A stretch of DNA of 44,301 nt from Paracraurococcus ruber (GCF_004353985.1 NZ_SMOA01000028.1:1-44301), one strand, 5' to 3'; numbered from the stretch's first letter, positions 30,182-39,844 are shown. Notes: generated by a model from the letters alone, not told the origin. Made by a program: numbers and translations.

Positions 30182-31345
30182 TCAGTAGCTTCGCGGCATG
30201 CCGAGCACATGCTCGCCGACATAGCTGAGCACGAGGTTGGTGCTGATCGGCGCCACCTGGTAGAGCCGCGCCTCGCGGTACTTGCGCTCCACGTCGTACT
30301 CCTCGGCGAAGCCGAAGCCGCCGAAGGTCTGGATGCAGGCCTCGCCGGCCGCCCAGGCCGCCTCGGCCGCCAGCATCTTCGACATGTTCGCCTCCTCGCC
30401 GCAGGCAAGGCCCGCCTCGAACTTCTCGAGCCCGGTCTTCAGCAGCGCCTCGGCCGCGCGCATCTGCGCATAGGCGCGGGCGATCGGGAACTGCACGCCC
30501 TGGTTCTGCCCGATCGGCCGGCCGAACAGCACCCGTTCCTTGCTGTAGTCCACCGCCTTCCGGATGAACCACTTGGCGTCGCCGATGCTCTCGCTGGCGA
30601 TCAGCAGGCGTTCGGCATTCATCCCGTCCAGGATGTAGCGGAAGCCCTTGCCCTCCACGCCGACCAGGTTCTCCGCCGGCACCGCCATGTTGTCGAAGAA
30701 CACCTCGGTCGTGTTGTGGTTCATCATGGTGCGGATCGGCCGGATGGTCAGGCCGTTGCCCAGCGCCGCCTTCATGTCGACGATGAAGGTGGACAGCCCG
30801 TCGGTCTTCTTCTGCACCTCGCCGCGCGGGGTGGTGCGGGCCAGCAGCAGCATCAGGTCGGAATGCTCGGCGCGGCTGGTCCAGATCTTCTGGCCGTTGA
30901 CGATGTAGCGGTCGCCCTCGCGCTTCGCCACGGTGCGCAGCGCGGTGGTGTCGGTGCCGCTCGTCGGCTCGGTCACGCCGAAGGCCTGCAGCCGCAGCGC
31001 GCCGCTGGCGATCCTCGGCAGGTAGCGCGTCTTCTGCTCCGGGCTGCCATGCTTGAGGATGGTGCCCATGATGTACATCTGCGCATGGCAGGCGCCGGCA
31101 TTGCCGCCGGAGCGGTGGATCTCCTCGAGGATCGCCGCCGCGGCCGAGAGCGGCAGCCCGGCGCCGCCGAACTCCTCGGGGATCAGCGCGCCGAGATAGC
31201 CCGCCTCGGTCAGCGCCTGGACGAACTCGGTCGGGTAGGCGCGGTCGCGGTCCACCCGGCGCCAGTACTCCCCGGGAAAGCGGGCGCAGAGCTTCGCAAC
31301 CTCCTCCCGGATCTCGGCATGCGGGTCGGCTTGCGTGGGGTCCAT
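30182..31345 (-). CDS. Acyl-CoA dehydrogenase family protein
   Basis: The protein has 387 residues from ATG 31345, with three-domain acyl-CoA dehydrogenase architecture. It has an N-terminal helical domain, then the FAD-binding block LQAFGVTEPTSGTDTTALRT near residue 118 and IVNGQKIWTSRAEHSD. The C-terminal helical domain has YSKERVLFGRPIGQNQGVQFPIA near residue 255 and IQTFGGFGFAEEYDVERKYREARLYQVAPIS near residue 345. It introduces a 2,3 double bond in an acyl-CoA, passing electrons to ETF. It lies 80 bases downstream of, and in the same direction as, the LysR gene, and may be in one transcript with it. Confidence 0.93.
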   Translation of the reverse strand: MDPTQADPHAEIREEVAKLCARFPGEYWRRVDRDRAYPTEFVQALTEAGYLGALIPEEFGGAGLPLSAAAAILEEIHRSGGNAGACHAQMYIMGTILKHGSPEQKTRYLPRIASGALRLQAFGVTEPTSGTDTTALRTVAKREGDRYIVNGQKIWTSRAEHSDLMLLLARTTPRGEVQKKTDGLSTFIVDMKAALGNGLTIRPIRTMMNHNTTEVFFDNMAVPAENLVGVEGKGFRYILDGMNAERLLIASESIGDAKWFIRKAVDYSKERVLFGRPIGQNQGVQFPIARAYAQMRAAEALLKTGLEKFEAGLACGEEANMSKMLAAEAAWAAGEACIQTFGGFGFAEEYDVERKYREARLYQVAPISTNLVLSYVGEHVLGMPRSY

Positions 31346-31425
31346 GCGGGTGCGGTCTCCGGCGGCGGCGCGCCGACCCTGGCCGCATCCGGCCCCCTCG
31401 GGAAACCAGAATCCCGGCCTATCCG

Positions 31426-32370
31426 CTATGCCGGATTTCGATCGCCGCGGAGGAGCTGCCCGCTCCAGATCCCGGCCTCGACCATGCCCGCGACCTCGGC
31501 CCGCAGCAGGCGGGCGAAGGCGGTCGCGGCGTTGGACGGGTGGCGGCCCAGCGGCTCGGCGACCGCCAGCTTGCGGGTCAGCGGCGGGTCGATGATCGGC
31601 GCGGCGCCGAGCAGCCCGGCCGCCACCTCCTCCCGCACCGCCGCCAGCGGCAGGACCGTGCCGCCCAGCCGCCGCATGGCCAGCGCCTTCAGCACCGACA
31701 GGTCGTCCGCCTCCACGGCGATCCGCAGCGCCAGCCCGCGCTGCGCCGCCTCGGCCTCGACCAGCCGGCGCAGCCCATGCGCCGGCCCCGGCAGCACCAG
31801 CCTCTCCCGCATCGCCTCGGCGAAGCCGATCGCCTGGTGCGGCGCAAGGCCCGGCCCGGGCGGGCCGACGAAGCACAGCCCTTCCGTCAGCAGCGGGGTC
31901 TGGCGCACCCCGGCGCCCTGGCCGCCGGCATAGACCACGGCCAGGTCGAGCTCGCCGCCCTGCAGCCAGTCGAGCAGGTAGCCGCTGAAGCCCTGCACCA
32001 CCCGCAAGGTCGCCTCCGGATGGGCGGCGAGGAAGCGTTCGACCAGCCGTGCCGTCAGCACCGCGCCGACGGTCGGCGGCAGGCCGAAGACCACCTTGCC
32101 GCGCACCGCGCCGGCCGCCTCGGCGAGGTCGGCGCGTGTCTCCTCCACCTGCCGCAGGATGGCGCCGGCGCGGCCGCGCAGCCGGTCCCCGGCGGCGGTG
32201 AGCTGCATGCCGCGGCCGTGGCGGAGGAAGAGCGGCGTGCCCAGCTCCGCCTCCAGCAGGCGGATCTGCCGGCTCAGCGCGGGCTGGGCGATCCGCAGCC
32301 GCTCGGCGGCCCGGCTGAGGCTGCCGAGCTCGGCGACCTGGAGGAAGGTGGCGAGCTGCCTGAGATCCAC
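31426..32370 (-). CDS. LysR-family transcriptional regulator
   Basis: The protein has 314 residues from GTG 32370. The N-terminal winged HTH (MDLRQLATFLQVAELGSLSRAAERL, then QPALSRQIRLLEAELG) is typical. After the linker helix come the two alpha/beta effector-binding lobes, with VFGLPPTVGAVLTARLVERFLAAHP near residue 95. It is divergent from the decarboxylase operon across a 96-base gap, the classic LysR arrangement, so it probably controls that operon and its own gene. The co-inducer is unknown. Confidence 0.93.
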   Translation of the reverse strand: MDLRQLATFLQVAELGSLSRAAERLRIAQPALSRQIRLLEAELGTPLFLRHGRGMQLTAAGDRLRGRAGAILRQVEETRADLAEAAGAVRGKVVFGLPPTVGAVLTARLVERFLAAHPEATLRVVQGFSGYLLDWLQGGELDLAVVYAGGQGAGVRQTPLLTEGLCFVGPPGPGLAPHQAIGFAEAMRERLVLPGPAHGLRRLVEAEAAQRGLALRIAVEADDLSVLKALAMRRLGGTVLPLAAVREEVAAGLLGAAPIIDPPLTRKLAVAEPLGRHPSNAATAFARLLRAEVAGMVEAGIWSGQLLRGDRNPA

Positions 32371-32466
32371 CGGGCCATAGAATCACGGCATGGCGGAAAG
32401 CTCCATATTCGAATTTCGTGCTGCCTCCGCCCCGCCTAGGACTGCCGGGCGCCAGCAGAGGTTCCC
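32371..32466. promoter_or_regulatory. Divergent promoter/operator region of LysR and decarboxylase genes
   Basis: The 96-bp gap has an AT-richer centre (about 32376-32420) with the palindrome ATTCGAAT (32408-32415). This is a candidate LysR site, though a single T-N11-A box cannot be fixed with confidence. Promoters for both directions must lie here. Confidence 0.45.
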
Positions 32467-32997
32467 ATGACCCCCGACCCAGACGCCGCATCCTGGCGGC
32501 AGGACGTGTTCGACGTGCTCAAGGCCGCCGGGGTGCGGCATGTCGCCTATGTGCCGGATGCCGGCCATGCCACGGCGATCCGCCTCGCCGAGGCCGACCC
32601 GGAGATCAACGCGGTGGTGCTGACCACCGAGGAGGAGGGCATCGGCTACCTCGCCGGCGCCTGGCTGGGCGGCGAGCGCGGCGCGCTGCTGATGCAGTCC
32701 TCGGGCGTCGGCAACTGCATCAACACGCTCGGCCTCGTCGCCTGCGCCCGCTTCCCCTTCCTGACGGTGGTGACGATGCGCGGCGACTGGGCCGAGTTCA
32801 ACCCGTGGCAGACCCCGATGGGCCAGGCGACCGAGCCGGCGCTGCGGCTGATGGGCGTGCTGACCTGGCGCGCGGAGGAGCCGGAACAGGTGCGGCCGCT
32901 GCTGCAGGGCGCGGCCAGCATGGCCTTCGAGGGCGACGCCGCCTGCGCCGTCCTGCTCGGGCAGCGGCTGATCGGGCGGAAGGAGTGGGTGAAGTGA
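32467..32997 (+). CDS. TPP-dependent 2-oxo acid decarboxylase, alpha (PYR-domain) subunit
   Basis: This 176-residue protein corresponds to the N-terminal pyrimidine-binding domain of thiamine-diphosphate enzymes. VLKAAGVRHVAYVPDAGHA gives the start of the fold, and VVLTTEEEGIGYLAGAWLGG holds the conserved catalytic Glu that activates the cofactor. QSSGVGNCINTL and FPFLTVVTMRGDWAEFNPWQ match sulfopyruvate and phosphonopyruvate decarboxylase alpha chains. Its last bases overlap the beta gene start (GTGA). The family decarboxylates 3-phosphono- or 3-sulfo-pyruvate, but the true substrate here is not shown. Confidence 0.88.
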   Translation: MTPDPDAASWRQDVFDVLKAAGVRHVAYVPDAGHATAIRLAEADPEINAVVLTTEEEGIGYLAGAWLGGERGALLMQSSGVGNCINTLGLVACARFPFLTVVTMRGDWAEFNPWQTPMGQATEPALRLMGVLTWRAEEPEQVRPLLQGAASMAFEGDAACAVLLGQRLIGRKEWVK

Positions 32998-33578
32998 CCG
33001 GCGGAACCCTGGACCGGCGGGCGGTGGTCGCCGACCTGCTGCGCGACCGCGGCGCGCTCTGCGTCGTCAGCGGGCTCGGCTCGCCCTCCTACGACGTCAT
33101 GGCCGCGGGCGACCACGACCTGAACTACTATCTGTGGGCGGCGATGGGCAGCGCCATGACGGTCGGCCTCGGCCTGGCCGCCGCGCAGCCGGACCGGCCC
33201 GTCATGGTGGTGACCGGCGATGGCGAGGCGCTGATGGGCCTCGGCGCGCTGGCGACCATCGCGCTGCGGCGGCCGCGCAACCTCGGCATCGTCATCTTGG
33301 ACAACGGCCATTTCGGCGAGACCGGGATGCAGCCGAGCCATGCCGGCCAGGGCATCGAGCTCACCCGCGTCGCCGAGGCCTGCGGCTTCCCGGTGGTGGA
33401 CCGCGTGACGGAGCGGCAGGGCATCGCGCCGCTGCGCCGCCGCATCCACGCGATGGAGAGCCTGACCCTCGCCGTGGTGAAGATCGCGGCGGCGGATCTG
33501 CCGCGGGCGCTGCCGCCGCGCGACGGCGTGCATGGCAAGAACCGCTTCCGCGCGGCGCTCGGCTTCCAGCCGGCCTGA
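32994..33578 (+). CDS. TPP-dependent 2-oxo acid decarboxylase, beta (PP-domain) subunit
   Basis: The protein has 194 residues from GTG 32994, which overlaps the alpha stop; a longer upstream frame is antisense-like and rejected. It is the diphosphate-binding half. The TPP motif runs from GDGEALMGLGALAT near residue 74 to LDNGHFGETG near residue 101, with the metal-binding Asp and Asn in place. YYLWAAMGSAMTVGLGLAAAQP is the usual preceding block. It forms a two-chain enzyme with the alpha protein. A cupin gene follows 19 bases on and may belong to the same operon. Confidence 0.9.
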   Translation: MTGGTLDRRAVVADLLRDRGALCVVSGLGSPSYDVMAAGDHDLNYYLWAAMGSAMTVGLGLAAAQPDRPVMVVTGDGEALMGLGALATIALRRPRNLGIVILDNGHFGETGMQPSHAGQGIELTRVAEACGFPVVDRVTERQGIAPLRRRIHAMESLTLAVVKIAAADLPRALPPRDGVHGKNRFRAALGFQPA

Positions 33579-33597
33579 GCAGCAGGCGAGGACCGCG

Positions 33598-33968
33598 ATG
33601 GGCCAGGGGGCCGGATTCCACGACCTCGACGCCCCGGTCGGCGGGATCGCCCGCGACCTGGCGCCGGGGATGAGCGCCACGATCGTCCCGGGCGAGGGGG
33701 CGATGCTGTCCGTCGTCGTCATCGCGCCGAACGCCACCGGCGTGCTGCACCGCCATCCGGAGGAGCAATGGGGCGTGCTGCCGGGCGGCAGCGCCATCCG
33801 CATGCGGGGCGACGAGGCGATCGCGGTGGCGAAGGGCGATGCCTGGCGCAGGCCCGGCGGCGTGCCGCACGCCATGCGGGCGGGGCCGGCGGGTGCCGCC
33901 GGCCCGACATCGTCGCCCCGCCGCGGCCGGACGACCGGGTGCCGGGCACGGGCTTCGGCGCCCCCTGA
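33598..33968 (+). pseudogene. Cupin-domain protein, frameshifted near its 3' end
   Basis: From ATG 33598 the frame encodes a small cupin: LSVVVIAPNATGVLHRHPEEQWGVLPGGSAIRMRGD (metal-site His pair and Glu), then GDAWRRPGGVPHAMRAGPAG with the last His. The expected family ending DIVAPPRPDDRVPGTGFGAP is present in another frame and stops at TGA 33968. The switch lies at about 33890-33907, in GCCGGCGGGTGCCGCCGGCCC, a self-complementary GC stretch. The read-through frame instead ends at 34011 with no family match. This is either a real recent frameshift or a sequence error. Confidence 0.75.
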
Positions 33969-33995
33969 CGGGCACCGGGAGGGCAGTTCGTTACG

Positions 33996-34008
33996 CGATC
34001 CAAGATCG
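33996..34008. promoter_or_regulatory. Possible operator dyad upstream of the sulfate operon
   Basis: CGATC-CAA-GATCG lies in the AT-rich patch (33988-34060) 100 bases before the sbp start. The patch must include the sulfate-operon promoter. A CysB-type regulator is a natural candidate, but the site is too short to assign. Confidence 0.35.
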
Positions 34009-34107
34009 TAAAAACGAAAATACCTTGCGGATCGATCGGATTCAGGGAAACTAACACGCTCCTACATCGTGATAGAGGCCGGCCGCCCCGCGGCCGCCGG
34101 AGGAGCC

Positions 34108-35127
34108 ATGACCGGAGCCCGCACCGACCCGTCGTTCGCCGCCCCGGCGCGGCGCGCCCTGCTCGCCGGCGCCGCGGCGCTCGCCCTGCCGGTGCCCGCC
34201 CGGGCGCAGGAGGCGACGCTGCTCAACGTCTCCTACGACCCGACGCGGGAATTCTACCGCGACTACAATGCCGCCTTCGCCACCCAGTGGCGTGCCCGGT
34301 CCGGCCAGGCCCTGCGGGTCAACACCTCGCATGGCGGCTCGGGCCGGCAGGCCCGCTCGGTCATCGACGGGCTGGAGGCGGATGTCGTCACCCTCGCCCT
34401 GGCCTATGACATCGACAGCATCGCCGACCGTGGCCTGATCGCGGCGGACTGGCAGGCCCGGCTGCCGCAGGACAGCGCGCCCTATACCAGCACCATCGTC
34501 TTCCTGGTGCGGAAGGGAAATCCGAAGGGGCTGCGGGACTGGGGCGACCTGGCGAAGCCGGGCCTCCAGGTCATCACGCCCAACCCGAAGACCTCCGGCG
34601 GGGCGCGGTGGAACTACCTGGCGGCCTGGGCCTGGGCGCAGCGCCAGGGCAACCCCGAGGAGTTCGTGGCGCGCCTCTACCGCAACGTGCCGGTGCTCGA
34701 CACCGGCGCGCGCGGATCCACCACGACCTTCGCCCAGCGCGGCCTGGGCGACGTGCTGCTGGCCTGGGAGAACGAGGCGCATCTGGCGCTGAAGGAGTTC
34801 GGCGAAGGCCGCTTCGACATCGTCGCCCCCAGCCTGTCCATCCTGGCGGAGCCGCCGGTCGCGGTGGTGGACCGCGTGGTGGACCGCCGCGGCACCCGCG
34901 CGGTGGCGGAGGCGTATCTGCAGGGCCTCTATGCGCCGGAGGCGCAGCGGCTGGCGGCGCGGCATTTCTACCGCCCGCGCGACGCCGCCATCCTGGCCGA
35001 GCATGCCGCGACCTTCCCGTCGCTCGACCTCGTCACGATCGCCGCCTTCGGCGGCTGGCGGGAGGCACAGAAGACCCATTTCGCCGATGGCGGCGCCTTC
35101 GACCGGCTCTACCGGCCCGGGCGATGA
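34108..35127 (+). CDS. sbp: Sulfate/thiosulfate ABC transporter substrate-binding protein
   Basis: The protein has 339 residues from ATG 34108, which is preceded by GGAGGA at ideal spacing. The signal peptide includes the [19 protein letters not shown] stretch, a twin-Arg-like start with cleavage after ARA near residue 34. The mature part starts with [17 protein letters not shown] and has the anion-binding [28 protein letters not shown], then [17 protein letters not shown] and [23 protein letters not shown]. All are hallmarks of periplasmic sulfate-binding proteins. It is the first gene of a four-gene sulfate uptake operon and overlaps cysT. Confidence 0.95.
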   Translation: MTGARTDPSFAAPARRALLAGAAALALPVPARAQEATLLNVSYDPTREFYRDYNAAFATQWRARSGQALRVNTSHGGSGRQARSVIDGLEADVVTLALAYDIDSIADRGLIAADWQARLPQDSAPYTSTIVFLVRKGNPKGLRDWGDLAKPGLQVITPNPKTSGGARWNYLAAWAWAQRQGNPEEFVARLYRNVPVLDTGARGSTTTFAQRGLGDVLLAWENEAHLALKEFGEGRFDIVAPSLSILAEPPVAVVDRVVDRRGTRAVAEAYLQGLYAPEAQRLAARHFYRPRDAAILAEHAATFPSLDLVTIAAFGGWREAQKTHFADGGAFDRLYRPGR

Positions 35128-35957
35128 CCGGGTGGCGGCCGCGCAGCGCGCTGCCCGGTTTCGGCCTCTCGCTCGGCGTCACGCTGCTCTGGCTCTCGGC
35201 CATCGTGCTGCTGCCGCTGGCGGCGCTGGCGCTGCGGCCCTGGGAGTTGGGGGTGGCGAGCGCCTGGGAGTCGGTGACGCAGCCGCGGGTGCTGGCGGCG
35301 CTGCGCCTGTCCTTCGGCGCGGCGTTGGCGGCGGCGGCGCTCGACGTCCCGCTCGGCCTGCTGATCGCCTGGGTGCTGGTGCGCTACCGCTTCCCCGGGC
35401 GACGGCTGGCGGATGCCATGGTGGACCTGCCCTTCGCCCTGCCCACCGCCGTCGCCGGCGTGGCGCTGACCGCGCTCTATGCGCCGAATGGCTGGGTCGG
35501 CGAGCCGCTCGGCGCCAGCCTCGGCTGGCGCATCGCCTTCACCCCCTGGGGCGTGCTGATCGCGCTGGTCTTCGTCGGCCTGCCCTTCGTGGTGCGGACG
35601 GTCGAGCCGGTGCTGCGCGACCTGCCGGCGGAGGCGGAGGAGGCGGCGGCGACGCTCGGCGCCACCCGCGCCCAGGCGCTGCGGCGGGTGGTGCTGCCGG
35701 CGCTGGCGCCGGCGCTGCTGACCGGCTTCGGCCTCGCCTTCGCCCGGGCGGTCGGGGAATATGGCAGCGTGATCTTCATCGCCGGCAACCTGCCCATGCT
35801 GACCGAGATCGCGCCGCTGCTGATCGTCATCCGGCTGGAGGAGTTCGACTATGCCGGCGCCGCGGCGGTCGGGCTGGCCATGCTGGTGCTGGCCTTCGGC
35901 GTGCTGCTGGCGGTGAATGCGGCGCAGCGCCGGCTGCGGCCCTGGGCGCGGGCGTGA
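35124..35957 (+). CDS. cysT: Sulfate ABC transporter permease CysT (CysU)
   Basis: The protein has 277 residues from ATG 35124 (ATGA overlap with sbp). About six membrane helices are visible. The EAA loop [30 protein letters not shown] near residue 172 contacts the ATPase. [24 protein letters not shown] and [19 protein letters not shown] are diagnostic for CysT. It forms the heterodimeric channel with CysW, encoded next with a four-base overlap. Confidence 0.96.
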   Translation: MTGWRPRSALPGFGLSLGVTLLWLSAIVLLPLAALALRPWELGVASAWESVTQPRVLAALRLSFGAALAAAALDVPLGLLIAWVLVRYRFPGRRLADAMVDLPFALPTAVAGVALTALYAPNGWVGEPLGASLGWRIAFTPWGVLIALVFVGLPFVVRTVEPVLRDLPAEAEEAAATLGATRAQALRRVVLPALAPALLTGFGLAFARAVGEYGSVIFIAGNLPMLTEIAPLLIVIRLEEFDYAGAAAVGLAMLVLAFGVLLAVNAAQRRLRPWARA

Positions 35958-36790
35958 CGCGCCCCGCCGCCCAGGATCCGGCCTTGGCCCGCCGCCTGGC
36001 GCTGCTGGCCGCGCTGCTGGTGCTGGCCGTGCTGTTCCTGCTGCCGCTGGTCGCGGTCTTCGCCGAGGCGCTGCGGCGCGGCTGGGACGTCGCGCTAGCC
36101 GCCATCGCCGAGCCCGATGCGCTGGCCGCCATCAGCCTGACCCTGCTGGTGGCCGCCATCGCCGTGCCGGTGAACCTGCTGGGCGGGGTCGCCGCGGCCT
36201 GGTGCATCGCCAAATTCGACTTTCCCGGGAAGCGCCTGCTGGTGACGCTGGTGGAACTGCCCTTCGCCGTCTCTCCGGTCATTTCCGGCCTCGTCTGGGT
36301 GCTGCTGTTCGGCGCGCATGGCTGGCTGGGGCCCTGGCTGCAGGCGCATGGGCTGCGCATCGTCTTCGCCCTGCCGGGGCTGGTGCTGGCGACCGTCTTC
36401 GTCACCTTCCCCTTCGTCGCCCGCACGCTCATCCCGCTGATGCAGGACCAGGGGCGGGAGGAGGAGGAGGCGGCGGCGACCCTCGGCGCCGGCGGGTTGC
36501 AGACCTTCTTCCGCGTGACGCTGCCCAACATCCGCTGGGCGCTGCTGTCCGGCGTGCTGCTGTGCAATGCCCGGGCGATGGGGGAATTCGGCGCGGTCTC
36601 CGTCGTTTCCGGCCATGTGCGCGGGCAGACCAACACCATGCCGCTGCATGTCGAGATCCTGTACAACGAATACCAGTTCGCAGGTGCGTTTGCCGTCGCG
36701 GCGCTGCTGGCGCTGCTGGCGCTGGTGACGCTCGGGGCCAAGGCGCTGCTGGAGAGGCTGGCGGGCCGACAGGCCGGGGCGGCGGGATGA
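35954..36790 (+). CDS. cysW: Sulfate ABC transporter permease CysW
   Basis: The protein has 278 residues from GTG 35954, overlapping the cysT stop (GTGA). It has the CysW blocks [41 protein letters not shown], the EAA loop [32 protein letters not shown] near residue 172, then [35 protein letters not shown]. The GRE-EEE run before the EAA loop is unusually acidic. With CysT it forms the membrane channel. Confidence 0.96.
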   Translation: MTRPAAQDPALARRLALLAALLVLAVLFLLPLVAVFAEALRRGWDVALAAIAEPDALAAISLTLLVAAIAVPVNLLGGVAAAWCIAKFDFPGKRLLVTLVELPFAVSPVISGLVWVLLFGAHGWLGPWLQAHGLRIVFALPGLVLATVFVTFPFVARTLIPLMQDQGREEEEAAATLGAGGLQTFFRVTLPNIRWALLSGVLLCNARAMGEFGAVSVVSGHVRGQTNTMPLHVEILYNEYQFAGAFAVAALLALLALVTLGAKALLERLAGRQAGAAG

Positions 36791-36887
36791 GACCAGGGAT
36801 GGGATGGTATCGCGCGCGGCCGGCCCTGTCGGTCGAGGCGCCGCCCGGCGCCTGCCGGCCGGCCTTGCCAGGCCCGGGTCATGCCGC

Positions 36888-37931
36888 ATGACCGCCGGGC
36901 TGGGCGTGGATGTCGCCGGGCTGACCCGCCGCTTCGGCGCGGGGCGGCCGGCGCTGCATGGCGTGGATCTGGCGGTCCGGCAGGGGGAATTCGTCGCGCT
37001 GCTCGGCCCCTCGGGCTCGGGCAAGACCACGCTGCTGCGCATCCTGGCCGGGCTGGAATTCCCCGATGCCGGCAGGGTGCGGGTGGGCGGCCGCGACATG
37101 GCGGGCGTGCCGGCGCGGGCGCGCGGCGTCGGCTTCGTCTTCCAGCACTATGCGCTGTTCCGCCACATGACGGTGTTCGAGAATGTCGCCTTCGGCCTGC
37201 GCGTCCGCCCGCGCGCGCGCCGGCCGGCCGAGGCCGAGATCGCCCGGCGCGTGCGCGACCTGCTGGCGCTGGTGCAGGTGCCGGAGCTGGAGCGGCGCTA
37301 CCCCGAGCAGATCTCGGGCGGGCAGCGGCAGCGCGTGGCGCTGGCGCGGGCGCTGGCGATCGAGCCGCCGCTGCTGCTGCTGGACGAGCCCTTCGGCGCG
37401 CTGGATGCGCAGGTGCGCAAGGACCTGCGGCTCTGGCTGCGCGGGCTGCATGACCGGCTGGGCATCACCACGCTGTTCGTGACGCATGACCAGGACGAGG
37501 CGATGGCGATCGCCGACCGCATCGCCCTGCTGCGGGACGGGCGGGTGGTGCAGTTCGATGCGCCGGAGGCGCTGTTCGAGCATCCGGCGGATGCCTTCGT
37601 CGCGGGTTTCCTGGGCGACAGCAACCGGCTGCCCTGCGTGGTGGCGGGCGGGCTGGCGTGCTTCGCGCCGTTGCCCCTGCCGGGGATGGCGACGTCCCTG
37701 CCGGATGGGCCGGCGCTGGCCTTCGTGCGGCCGGGCGCGTTGCTGGCGGCGCCGGGGGAGGGGGCGGTGGTGCAGGGCGTGCGCCATGATGGCCGCGCGC
37801 TGCACCTGGTGGTGGCGGCCGGCGGGCGGATGCTGGAGGCGGCGCCGGCGCCGGGCTGGGACGCGCCGCGGCGGGGCGATGCCTGCGCGCTGAGCATCGC
37901 CGAGGCGCGGTTCTTCGCCGCGCAGCAATAG
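36888..37931 (+). CDS. cysA: Sulfate/thiosulfate ABC transporter ATPase CysA
   Basis: The protein has 347 residues from ATG 36888; an in-frame upstream start at 36804 adds an Arg/Ala-rich stretch without family match. It has Walker [10 protein letters not shown] near residue 40, a Q-loop [22 protein letters not shown], signature [14 protein letters not shown] near residue 142, Walker [21 protein letters not shown] and the His switch [16 protein letters not shown]. The C-terminal regulatory TOBE-like domain is short and ends at residue 347. It powers sulfate import with CysT and CysW. A 97-base gap separates it from cysW, a small break in an otherwise overlapping operon. Confidence 0.95.
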   Translation: MTAGLGVDVAGLTRRFGAGRPALHGVDLAVRQGEFVALLGPSGSGKTTLLRILAGLEFPDAGRVRVGGRDMAGVPARARGVGFVFQHYALFRHMTVFENVAFGLRVRPRARRPAEAEIARRVRDLLALVQVPELERRYPEQISGGQRQRVALARALAIEPPLLLLDEPFGALDAQVRKDLRLWLRGLHDRLGITTLFVTHDQDEAMAIADRIALLRDGRVVQFDAPEALFEHPADAFVAGFLGDSNRLPCVVAGGLACFAPLPLPGMATSLPDGPALAFVRPGALLAAPGEGAVVQGVRHDGRALHLVVAAGGRMLEAAPAPGWDAPRRGDACALSIAEARFFAAQQ

Positions 37932-38244
37932 TGCAAGCCGGGCGTGACGGCAGCGCGTTCCGCGCGGGCGCATATTGCGCGCTCGACGCCGCTTCGCCAG
38001 CATGGCCGAGGGCAATGGTCGCCATCGACGGTGTCGAAGGCGCCTGACACGCCTTCGCGGAACGACCACACATGCCGCGGTGATGCCGCAGGCCAGCGCA
38101 GGCATGCACTGCCGCCCTGACGGCGCGTGAAGCATGGTTTCGGGACGGTTTGGCCGGCTGCGTCGTCGGCGCGGATCGGCTTGGGCGTGCGTCGCTGCGT
38201 CGAGAGTGGCTGATGTGCTGCAACGGAACGACAGGGGACGCTGC
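37932..38244. other. Intergenic region between cysA and the hydrolase fusion gene
   Basis: Convergent-gene gap of more than 300 bases. No reading frame has family features, and no cysA terminator with a T-run is visible. It contains short repeated words such as GCAGGCCAGCGCAGGCATG (38090s), which echo the arm of the hairpin at 38245-38284. Confidence 0.4.
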
Positions 38245-38284
38245 GGCGCAGGCCAGCGCCGCCGCGCCGGCGCTGGCCTGCGCC
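38245..38284 (-). terminator. Long perfect hairpin at the end of the hydrolase fusion gene
   Basis: A 16-bp perfect inverted repeat (GGCGCAGGCCAGCGCC / GGCGCTGGCCTGCGCC) with an 8-nt loop starts two bases after the hydrolase stop codon on the minus strand. No T-run follows. It is the strongest simple hairpin in the window and may stop transcription or protect the 3' end. Confidence 0.6.
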
Positions 38285-38286
38285 TT

Positions 38287-39798
38287 CTACGGCACGACGG
38301 GAAAGGTCGCCGCGATGGCCCAGGCCAGCGCCAGCGCATTGGCCGCCGCCGCCGGCCAGGGCGACCCCGTCGCCCGGAAGGCCCAGCGGCTCAGCAGGCC
38401 GAAGACCAGCAGGAAGACCAGCATCACCGGCACGATGATCACCAGGAAGAACAGCCGCGGCGGGTCCAGCGCCACCGCCCCCACCAGCGAGAGCAGGAAC
38501 AGCGCCTTGGTCGCCGGATAGGCCAGCCGCGCCGCGCCCGGCCCGCGCGCGGCCCATTCATCCGCCGCGAACCAGGGCAGCGTGCCGCAGAGCAGCACCG
38601 GCACCAGCCAGGCGCGGTGGGGCGCCGGCACGAAGGCCAGGGCGAAGCGGTCGATCGCCAGCCCGATGCCGAGGATGGCGAACCCCGCCAGCGCCGCTGC
38701 CGCCAGCGCGGCGCCACCGGGCCGCCCCGGCCAGCGCGGCCGCGGCGCGCCCAGCCGCCACAGCAGCGCCGCGGTCAGCACCCCGTACAGCGCGCAATGC
38801 GCCGCCAGGTAGTCGCCCAGCAGCAGCGGCAGCGCATGGGTCGGCACCACCCGCAGCACCAGCGGCGTCAGCACCGCCGGCAGCAGCGCCACCACCCAGA
38901 AGCGACGCCAGGGCAGGCCGCCGCCCTGCGCCAGAGGCTCCACCCGCGGCAGCAGGCGCGAGAGCGGCCAGGCCAGCAGCACCAGCCCGCCCAGCAGCAC
39001 GCCGATCCAGGGGCCGCGCGCATCCACCAGCCCCGCGGCGCTGCGGCCGAAGGCGGCGTTCAGCCAGGCGCGGGCGGCCTCCAGGCTCTCCCGCGCATAG
39101 ATCACGCCGATATGCTCGACGCCATCGGCCAGCACGAGGCGGCGGGCCCTGCCGGTGGCCGGGTCGCCATAGGTCACGTTCTCCTCGACCACGCCGCCGG
39201 GTGCGGCCATGCCGACCAGGCGGCGCGCCTCGGCCTGCAGGATCTCCGGCTCCCAGGCCCCGACGATGACCAGCAGGTTGCGCGGCAGGTCGGGGGTGGC
39301 GCCCTTGGCGAAGAGCGAGAGGCCCACGGTCGCCTCCGCCCCCGGATGGGCGATGGCCCAGCGCGTCACGATGTCGCCCGCCATGGAATGGCCGAGCAGG
39401 GCGAAGCGCCCGTCGCCCAGCGGCCGCGCCGCCTCCACCACCCGGCCGAGCGCCGCCATCAGCACCCCGGCCGCCGCCGCATCGTCCGACAGCCCGCCCG
39501 CAAGCGGCGTCGGGTTGCCGCCATGGCCGGGGAAGTCGAAGGTCACGGCGATGAAGCCGGCCTGGGCCAGGGTGGTGGCGAAGGGCTCCATCATCCGGCG
39601 CGACCCGGCGAAGCCATGCGCGATGACGACCACCGGCGCCGGTCCGCCCGCGGCGGGGCGGTAGAGCGTCGCCGGGATCTCGCCCACCGGCATCTGCGTG
39701 ACGGACAGCCCCTGCAGCGGCGCCAGCATCCGGGCCAGCGCCAGGCCGATGGCGCCGAGGGCGAGCAGGGCGACCAGCCCGGGAAACCAGCGTCGCAA
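38287..39798 (-). CDS. Alpha/beta hydrolase fused to a polytopic membrane domain
   Basis: The protein has 503 residues. An N-terminal membrane anchor (residues 5-23) is followed by an alpha/beta hydrolase with oxyanion region VVVIAHGFAGSRRMMEP, nucleophile elbow LLGHSMAG (Ser 138) and a late His in DGVEHIGV near residue 230. From about residue 262 to the end the protein carries roughly eight membrane helices, including a Pro/Gly-rich pair LPLLLGDYLAAHCALYGVL. The membrane half makes the enzyme act at or in the inner membrane. Substrate unknown, perhaps a lipid-linked ester. It is divergent from crtB across a 129-base gap that contains a PpsR-like box. Confidence 0.8.
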   Translation of the reverse strand: MRRWFPGLVALLALGAIGLALARMLAPLQGLSVTQMPVGEIPATLYRPAAGGPAPVVVIAHGFAGSRRMMEPFATTLAQAGFIAVTFDFPGHGGNPTPLAGGLSDDAAAAGVLMAALGRVVEAARPLGDGRFALLGHSMAGDIVTRWAIAHPGAEATVGLSLFAKGATPDLPRNLLVIVGAWEPEILQAEARRLVGMAAPGGVVEENVTYGDPATGRARRLVLADGVEHIGVIYARESLEAARAWLNAAFGRSAAGLVDARGPWIGVLLGGLVLLAWPLSRLLPRVEPLAQGGGLPWRRFWVVALLPAVLTPLVLRVVPTHALPLLLGDYLAAHCALYGVLTAALLWRLGAPRPRWPGRPGGAALAAAALAGFAILGIGLAIDRFALAFVPAPHRAWLVPVLLCGTLPWFAADEWAARGPGAARLAYPATKALFLLSLVGAVALDPPRLFFLVIIVPVMLVFLLVFGLLSRWAFRATGSPWPAAAANALALAWAIAATFPVVP

Positions 39799-39844
39799 TC
39801 GGTTCTCCTTCGATCCCGGGCCGCCGGAAAGGGCTGGCCGGATC

